Shown here: piece by piece, positions 7,694-13,131 of the stretch
Position numbering within the stretch: the first letter of the stretch is position 1
How the letters are laid out: the number at the start of each line of letters is the position of its first letter
Source: a bacterium
GTDB lineage: Bacteria; AUK180
NCBI GenBank assembly: GCA_021162505.1
Contig: JAGGYO010000057.1
Span: forward strand, 1-13,131
DNA: 13,131 bases
Direction of reading: 5' to 3'
Made by a program: the position numbers and the translations under genes
The notes under the pieces: model-generated
What the model was told of the DNA's origin: nothing
Database searches by the model: none
The model's input: only the letters and a program-made list of their open reading frames with translations

Positions 7694-7757
7694 CTCCTCC
7701 AGTAGATAATACATCTTTCGATATTCACCTTCTACAATTAAGATAAATCACCTACAT

Positions 7758-8645
7758 TTAAATACCCTTTTCCTTAAACCAAACATTAAAATCTTCAATA
7801 ATTTCATCTTCTTTTTTCAAATTTTCAATTCCGGAATGATAGTCTAATCCAAAGATTCTGTTTACAATCGCATTAATTAAAGCCATTGCCGCTACATTTG
7901 AATTAAAAAAAGTAAAGCCTTTGTAAGGGCAAAATAAACAAACTTCAGAAATTCTGCAAAGCGGGGAAATTCTACCATTGGTAATGGAAACCACTCTTAC
8001 TCCTTTACTTTTGGCATATTTGGCTAAATCAACCGTTAAATTAGTATAGCGCGGAAAACTGATAGCAATAAATATATCCTTTGATTTAATCCCCTGCAAA
8101 GCATCATAAATTCCCTGGTCATAATTGTTTAAAAAAAATACATTCGGAACAATTTTTCTCATTTTAAAATATAATAAATGACCCAGGGAAAAAGAAGTTC
8201 TTGAAGCAACAATATATTTATTTCCAGATTCAAGGATTAACTTCACAAATTTTTCAATCTTTTTATTATCCTTCATCTCAATTAATTTGTTGATACTATT
8301 CACATCGTTCAAAATAGACATATCAACAATATTTTGGTCTTCGAGTGGTTTATATTGTTTTGCTTTTTCTGATTGACCATTAATATTAAGGCGTTTAGAA
8401 ATCAAACTTCTTAACTTCTTTCTAAAGTCAGGATAACCGTTATAGCCAATTTCTTGTACAAATCTAACCACTGAAGAAGAGGTTGTATTAATTTTAAGTG
8501 CGAGCTCATCGGAAGTTAAAAACAAGACTTCCTGATAATTTGAAAGAATATAATCAGCAATTCTCTTTTGGGTTGAGGTAAATTCTTCAAAATGGAATTC
8601 TAAATAATCTATAATATTAACTTCTTCTTTAATATTATCTTTCAT
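7758..8645 (-). CDS. RpiR/MurR-type transcriptional regulator (HTH_6 + SIS)
   Basis: A 295-aa cytoplasmic DNA-binding regulator. The N-terminal HTH_6 domain covers about residues 10-88, with the helix-turn-helix around LTSDELALKINTTSSSVVRF (43-62) followed by GYNGYPDFRKKLR. The SIS domain, about 140-245, includes KYIVASRTSFSLG and IAISFPRYTNLTVDLAKYAK. This family usually binds a phosphosugar, but members beside transport and peptidase operons sense other small metabolites. Length is standard. The ATG at 8645 follows AAGGGA about 8 bp upstream. It is the first gene of the run, 128 bp ahead of the receptor gene, with no hairpin terminator seen between them, so both co-transcription and control of an internal promoter are possible. 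It most likely regulates itself and the transport/hydrolase genes. Confidence 0.93.
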   Translation of the reverse strand: MKDNIKEEVNIIDYLEFHFEEFTSTQKRIADYILSNYQEVLFLTSDELALKINTTSSSVVRFVQEIGYNGYPDFRKKLRSLISKRLNINGQSEKAKQYKPLEDQNIVDMSILNDVNSINKLIEMKDNKKIEKFVKLILESGNKYIVASRTSFSLGHLLYFKMRKIVPNVFFLNNYDQGIYDALQGIKSKDIFIAISFPRYTNLTVDLAKYAKSKGVRVVSITNGRISPLCRISEVCLFCPYKGFTFFNSNVAAMALINAIVNRIFGLDYHSGIENLKKEDEIIEDFNVWFKEKGI

Positions 8646-8661
8646 CCAATAAATCCCTTAG

Positions 8662-8712
8662 CAATATTTTTTGTATTATATTATATTTTACAATATTTTT
8701 TGTAATTGTCAA
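8662..8712 (-). promoter_or_regulatory. Promoter and candidate operators upstream of the RpiR-type gene
   Basis: On the minus strand a perfect -35 TTGACA (8712-8707) is followed after 16 bp by TAAAAT (8690-8685). TATAAT also occurs further along, at 21 bp. The 14-bp plus-strand sequence caatattttttgta occurs twice, at 8691-8704 inside the spacer and at 8662-8675 just downstream of the -10, 29 bp apart. Near-integral helical spacing on one face of the DNA is what a repressor dimer pair would use. A related sequence with one base deleted lies near 7670-7682 before the receptor gene. Autoregulation is inferred. Confidence 0.5.
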
Positions 8713-8761
8713 ATTTTCCGAATAATGGGGCCCAATACATGTGTAACATCGAACATAAAAT

Positions 8762-8783
8762 AGGGGACAACTGTTCTTTGTTT
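8762..8783 (-). repeat. REP-type repeat, inverted degenerate copy (3' end of decayed element)
   Basis: Plus-strand aggggacaactgttctttg followed by ttt is an imperfect inverted partner of 9153-9177. It keeps AGGGGAC and GTTCTTTGTTT but carries three extra bases in the middle. It abuts the stop codon of the transposase remnant (8783-8785) and so marks the 3' end of the element. Confidence 0.6.
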
Positions 8784-9136
8784 CAAGCTCTAAAGATCTT
8801 ATTGACAGTAAATCCTGTTAATCTGGATAATTGCCGCAATGAACTTCCTTCAAATTCCTTCAAATATCTCGAAACCTCAATTTGCGTTTTTGCCTACTCA
8901 TTGTGAAGTGAAGGTATTTCTAATCTTTTTAACGCTAGCTTCCTTATCTTTTTGTCGGATAAGGTTTTACTTTTTTCATAGATTTAAAGGCATTGATCAT
9001 TATTAGGCTGGTTATTGAACTTTTTAAACTTCTTAATTACCCTATCCTTTTCTTTGTTAAATAAAGAAAGAGCAAAATCAACATTGACTATCTTTGTTTT
9101 AGAAACATACTCCTGGTAACTGCTCCATTTGACCTC
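8783..9136 (-). pseudogene. Decayed REP-associated tyrosine transposase (C-terminal part)
   Basis: One minus-strand frame from 9136 to the stop at 8783-8785 reads EVKWSSYQEYV, a helical middle, KTLSDKKIRKLALKRL, and ends in SSLRQLSRLTGFTVNKIFRA. These are the WSSY motif and the DnaA-like C-terminal helix-turn-helix typical of REP-associated (Y1, IS200-like) transposases. The HUH motif, the catalytic Tyr and the entire N-terminal half are missing. The frame is interrupted by TAA (8984-8986, before IYEKSK) and TAG (8894-8896). The element's 5' terminal repeat (9153-9177) lies only 16 bp upstream, so the missing part was lost by an internal deletion. It lies between the regulator gene and the large gene. 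Confidence 0.8.
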
Positions 9137-9152
9137 TTATTCTTGTTCATGT

Positions 9153-9177
9153 CAAACAAAGAACCGTCCCCTGTTCT
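9153..9177 (+). repeat. REP-type dispersed repeat, copy 2 (5' end of decayed element)
   Basis: This 25-bp sequence is identical to 55-79 except for one base, around the core gaaccgtcccctg. Read in transposase orientation it precedes the remnant at 8783-9136, and with 8762-8783 it forms imperfect inverted ends of the element. It ends 7 bp before the stop codon of the large minus-strand gene. Confidence 0.75.
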
Positions 9178-9184
9178 ACTTATT

Positions 9185-12100
9185 TTACTCTTTAAGAACA
9201 AATATTTTCAAATAAGCATGTTCTTCATTTTCATAGAATTTTAAACAATTGATATGCAGTGTTCGGTTCTCAATCCAAAAAATTCCTGGATCTTGATGGT
9301 AAATTTCGCTATTTACTTTAATTTTTATTTTTGAAACATCTTGTACATTTTCCGGTAAAAATACCGTAAAATCAATCCACTCAAAAATGTTGGGAATATC
9401 CTCATTAGATTTCCTGCTTACCCCAACCTGGTAACCATGCGGGTAGACCAACCGGTCTACATCTTCATTTCCGTAACCATTATAATATAAAGTAATTTTA
9501 TTTTGCTTCCGCTTGGGTTGGTAACTCAATTCTGCCTCCGAATCCAAAGCAATGCTGGTTATTTTACCCACCTCGGCATCTTTTTTACTGATTTTTACAA
9601 TGGATAGAACATTATCAACTTTAAGAGGAACAGTAAGCGAATTGGAGAACATTTGGACATCAATAAATTGGAATTGTTTTAAAACTTTATAGGGTTCCAT
9701 GGGATACTCAACTGATAATTTTTCTTTATCGGAAATATTCAAAGGTAATCCTATCGTATCTCCTATCTGATGAAACCGGTCAAATACCGAATGACGTGCA
9801 TCACCCAGGACCATCAATTTATCTTCCAAGGGTACTTCCGAACCGTTTTCATCCTCGGCTCTGATAGAAACCTTCAATGTTGATAATCGATAAAACTCCG
9901 GCGGTATGGTTCCCCGAACAACCAGATGATCTACCGGGGAAGAACTCAAGCGATAGATCTTATTTTCAAAAGTACCTACCAGCAACGAGTCCTGGAAAGG
10001 AATAAGATCGGATATATTACATGCAAAACCATCCGCCTTATTAAGTGGTGTCTGATAAAAAATACTTCCAAATTTTAATTGTGAAACCAGTTCTTCGGGT
10101 ATTTTATTTTTTATTAATTGCGTATTCTCATGAGGTGTAACAAATTCTCTATACCAGACAGGCATACCGCTTTCCAAATCAAAAGCCATTAACTGATATT
10201 GCTGGTTAGCCATATAAATAAATCCCTGTTCCTGGTTCCCAATGACAACCGGATTTTTTTTACAGTATAACTGCCAATTTACAGGTGCTGATCTAAACGG
10301 ATAAGATTCCTCAGATATTTTTTTAGGCATCTCCCAAAGAGCATTACCCAGATTATTAAAACACTGCAGGGTATTTCCGTTCAGTATTCGATTTTCAAAT
10401 TGTGCTTTCGGTTGATTTAATGCGTCAATTTCCTCCACCTGCCCAGTCAGAAAATTCACTCTTTTTCTATTGGAATAAATAAAGTCCTGAAAACGAAGTG
10501 CATTTTGATGCACCCAGTGCAATCTATCGATTTCCTCTCCTTCAAGGGAATAGATCCGTTGGCCGGCCAAGATTTGTTGACCTAAAAGAAAGACCTCTCC
10601 TCTGTCTTTTTCTTCCTGTTGCCACAATAATTCCGGTGCATCCATTGCCTCATTAAAACGGTAGAGGGTCAGCGGCCAGGCAGCCAGTAGATATTGTCCG
10701 TTATAATCAAGACAACGGCTGTAATGAGATAGATAATCGCTATTTTTACCATAAACTGTCGGCGTAAATTCCTCCTGGCTAGTCCAGAGGATTGTTCCAT
10801 TCTGTGTATTCAACAATGCCAACCGGTTATCATCGGTAAAAACGAGAATTTTTTCATTCTCGTATTCCGGATAAAGAAGCATTAAGGAAGCGAATTCAAT
10901 AGGATGACCGTCAAAACCGTTTATAGAAAATTGCCTCACTCCGCTCGAATCATATTTTTCCAATTTTCCATCTGTCGTAAGGACAAAGAAATTCTGTTCA
11001 TTACATACCATGGCAATCGGAACTCCCGAAGTCTCAATAGTCCAGTTAGTTATCAAAGGTGGTTTCAAAGAACTATCTTTCCAATAGCTTCGGCTTGTAT
11101 CTCCTCCCCGGGTATACCATGGTTTACCAGAATCATTTAGTAAGGTAAAACTATCAAGAACAACAGAATTATTATTCCAATTGGATTCCATGGGATTTCG
11201 TTCCTGATTGATGATGATTTCTAGGTAATAATCTCCGGCAGGTACATAGTATAAATTCAAATCATGTGTACCGGCTGCTTTCCCTTCCAGGCTGCCGATG
11301 GATTCCATGATACCGGAATATATTTTTTCTTCATAACCTTCTCCGTTTTTAATCCAGATATCATAATTTATCGGTCCCCATTCAAGAATGTAAGATTCTT
11401 CGGGATAAAATGACCGCCAGATTTCTGCAATCGAGAAATCATTGGAGTTTTCCTTGAAAAAGAAATATAAATCCAGATTACGGTAATCATCAATATTAAA
11501 GTGGGCATTTTCAATAGAAAAATCAGGTGTTGCCAGTTCCGGTGAAATGACAAACTCCATTTCCTGTTGAATGGAGTTATTCTCCTGGTCCATCTCTTGC
11601 GATAAGGTAGTTACCTGACATCGACAAAGATGTATTCCAGGTGAATAAACCGCTGCCTCATCATCATTAGTTCCTTCTGCTGTATCCATGACAAAGAATT
11701 CTTCTACATCAAAAAAACGGCTTGATTGTGAACTTATGCTTTCCAAATCTTTACTCCACACCAGTTCATCTTCAGAAAAGTTTTGATCATCGTTTCCATC
11801 AATAAAAAATTCAAGTTTTAAGGAAGGCAGGGAATCATCATCGGTTTGGGAAATATAGTCCAGACTTCCGTGATTGGTTACCAAAAATTTCATAAAAGAT
11901 GACCTGCCGGGATAACAAAGTTCATCGGGATAATTTCCTCTATTCAATGCAAAGCATGGAGGGAGTTGCCAACTAACTTCCATTTCATATCCTGATTCAA
12001 CCCGGGTGGGGCAGATATCGTAAGAAAAACCATCTTCCGGATCATTAAAAATTTCATAGTATTCTAAAAAGGGAAGCAATTGCATCAAATATCTTTTTTC

Positions 12101-13131
12101 GTCTTCTGCATCATCCTCCTGCGTACCATTGGATATTTTATTGTTGATAATACTTAAAACATTATCTACTACATCTATTGCCTCATCAAACTGATTATTT
12201 ATTCCCAATTCTTTTATAGTTTCATTATAATTAATGTATGATGCGTCTTCGGCAAAAGATAAAATTGAATCAATTTTTGCTTCAATGGTTTCGGTAGAGA
12301 TTTCAGGGTCAACTTTTAACCAAACTTCATAATCTCCCGGATTAGAAAAAGTATGAGAGAATTCAGAAGTTTCATTATTTGTAACCTCTTCCCCTTCGAT
12401 TGTCCACTGAAAAGTATTGCTTATTCCTTCTTCTTCCTGTGGATAGCCAGTGGCAATCCAGGTCGTTTCGGTATTCATTTGCGTGGATACCCAGGGACCT
12501 GCCTGCGCGATATTTTGAATGAAAAGTGGATAAACCGATAGATGAGCTTGGCAAACGGCTTCAGCTAGAGGTTGAGTTGGTCCCTCAGATAGATCTTCCA
12601 GGGGAATAACCGTTTCAGTACAAAATTCTATTTTTTCAAAATGGTCAATTCCAAAATCCATAGCATGCAATTCCACATTCCCTTCCCAGGCAATTGCCAG
12701 ATCGAGTAAAGCATTATCAGAAATATTATTTATTGTTGTATCTACTCCGTTTTTATTTTTAGCGGTTATTTCATTGTTACACAAATTTTCCCCATTCACA
12801 AAATTCCAAGGATTCAATGCTTGTTCATTCTTAATTCCAGCTATATCGATTTCGCTCATCTGGAGTGTGGTATCTTCAGAGCCGGGAGCAGGATAATATA
12901 ATCGTATGTAAAAACGACCACGAACTAAGGAAGAAGCATCACTGTTATAAGAAGATTCATCATGTAGATGAATTAAAAATTTAAAAGGGATGTTGGCACT
13001 GGTAAAGTTTTTATTTATACTGACTATTTTTTGCTGCAACCCTGACGATGAGGATGCTTCATTTGAAGAGAATGAAAATCCGTATGATTCCGAAAGTGTT
13101 TCAGCAGGCAAACTATAATTGGGTTGATCGA
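9185..13131 (-). CDS. Large PKD / CARDB-like / PQQ-type beta-propeller protein, 5' end outside window
   Basis: An open frame of over 1310 codons runs from the stop at 9185-9187 to the window edge. It reads DQPNYSLPAETL upstream of a TTG at 13111 that has no ribosome binding site, so the gene starts beyond the window. Numbering from that TTG: residues 1-190, beta-rich, unassigned; 205-268, PKD domain ending in FSHTFSNPGDYEVWLKV; 275-355, helical insert; 366-525 and 528-660, two CARDB-like beta-sandwiches, the first with an Asp-rich loop DGNDDQNFSEDE (438-449) that may bind calcium; 664-1060, PQQ-type propeller opening with WYTRGGDTSRS and containing blade motifs such as LALLNTQNGTILW and LMAFDLESGMPVW; 1062-1308, two more beta domains. 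These modules are typical of extracytoplasmic binding or adhesion proteins. No catalytic motif is visible. The signal peptide, if any, lies outside. It looks less AT-rich than the left-hand genes. Confidence 0.85.
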   Translation of the reverse strand, partial: DQPNYSLPAETLSESYGFSFSSNEASSSSGLQQKIVSINKNFTSANIPFKFLIHLHDESSYNSDASSLVRGRFYIRLYYPAPGSEDTTLQMSEIDIAGIKNEQALNPWNFVNGENLCNNEITAKNKNGVDTTINNISDNALLDLAIAWEGNVELHAMDFGIDHFEKIEFCTETVIPLEDLSEGPTQPLAEAVCQAHLSVYPLFIQNIAQAGPWVSTQMNTETTWIATGYPQEEEGISNTFQWTIEGEEVTNNETSEFSHTFSNPGDYEVWLKVDPEISTETIEAKIDSILSFAEDASYINYNETIKELGINNQFDEAIDVVDNVLSIINNKISNGTQEDDAEDEKRYLMQLLPFLEYYEIFNDPEDGFSYDICPTRVESGYEMEVSWQLPPCFALNRGNYPDELCYPGRSSFMKFLVTNHGSLDYISQTDDDSLPSLKLEFFIDGNDDQNFSEDELVWSKDLESISSQSSRFFDVEEFFVMDTAEGTNDDEAAVYSPGIHLCRCQVTTLSQEMDQENNSIQQEMEFVISPELATPDFSIENAHFNIDDYRNLDLYFFFKENSNDFSIAEIWRSFYPEESYILEWGPINYDIWIKNGEGYEEKIYSGIMESIGSLEGKAAGTHDLNLYYVPAGDYYLEIIINQERNPMESNWNNNSVVLDSFTLLNDSGKPWYTRGGDTSRSYWKDSSLKPPLITNWTIETSGVPIAMVCNEQNFFVLTTDGKLEKYDSSGVRQFSINGFDGHPIEFASLMLLYPEYENEKILVFTDDNRLALLNTQNGTILWTSQEEFTPTVYGKNSDYLSHYSRCLDYNGQYLLAAWPLTLYRFNEAMDAPELLWQQEEKDRGEVFLLGQQILAGQRIYSLEGEEIDRLHWVHQNALRFQDFIYSNRKRVNFLTGQVEEIDALNQPKAQFENRILNGNTLQCFNNLGNALWEMPKKISEESYPFRSAPVNWQLYCKKNPVVIGNQEQGFIYMANQQYQLMAFDLESGMPVWYREFVTPHENTQLIKNKIPEELVSQLKFGSIFYQTPLNKADGFACNISDLIPFQDSLLVGTFENKIYRLSSSPVDHLVVRGTIPPEFYRLSTLKVSIRAEDENGSEVPLEDKLMVLGDARHSVFDRFHQIGDTIGLPLNISDKEKLSVEYPMEPYKVLKQFQFIDVQMFSNSLTVPLKVDNVLSIVKISKKDAEVGKITSIALDSEAELSYQPKRKQNKITLYYNGYGNEDVDRLVYPHGYQVGVSRKSNEDIPNIFEWIDFTVFLPENVQDVSKIKIKVNSEIYHQDPGIFWIENRTLHINCLKFYENEEHAYLKIFVLKE

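Noticed and set aside
8706..8906. 66-codon plus-strand frame
   Set aside because: It is the antisense shadow of the transposase remnant and the regulator's promoter region.
13109..13111. TTG as the true start of the large gene
   Set aside because: There is no Shine-Dalgarno and no signal peptide, and the frame continues open to the window edge with protein-like sequence.

Overview
The window is AT-rich bacterial DNA in which every intact gene lies on the minus strand. The organism cannot be named from this sequence. The low GC, the solute-binding protein with a plain signal peptide and no lipobox, and the GGGGACGGTTCTTTG-type dispersed repeats fit a low-GC diderm such as Atribacterota or a related lineage. 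That placement is inference.

The core, about 2.0-8.65 kb, is read right to left. It holds an RpiR/SIS-type regulator, a TAXI-type TRAP solute-binding protein, a fused TRAP permease (small and large membrane domains in one chain), an M20D amidohydrolase with an altered metal site, and an amidohydrolase-superfamily metal enzyme of the prolidase/imidazolonepropionase-like type. I read this as one uptake-and-hydrolysis module. The receptor and permease would import a small carboxylate, plausibly an N-acylated amino acid or small peptide derivative. The two cytosolic hydrolases would cleave an amide bond, and the regulator would sense an intermediate. The regulator's upstream region has a promoter with one 14-bp repeat inside the -35/-10 spacer and a second copy just past the -10. 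A nested hairpin separates the receptor and permease genes.

To the left (1-2041) is a second M20D amidohydrolase with all canonical metal ligands. It lies between two near-identical 35-bp fragments of a transposase 3' end, one still attached to an integrase-core remnant at 1644-1895. Together with its AT-rich look, this suggests the gene sits in an insertion-sequence-riddled, possibly acquired segment.

To the right, 8762-9177 is a decayed REP-associated tyrosine transposase. Only the C-terminal part remains, with two in-frame stops, between imperfect inverted terminal repeats. The outer repeat ends 7 bp from the stop codon of a very large gene (9185 to the right edge, over 1300 aa, 5' end outside the window). 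That gene encodes a PKD / CARDB-like / PQQ-type beta-propeller protein of probable extracytoplasmic location.

No tRNA, rRNA or CRISPR array was seen.
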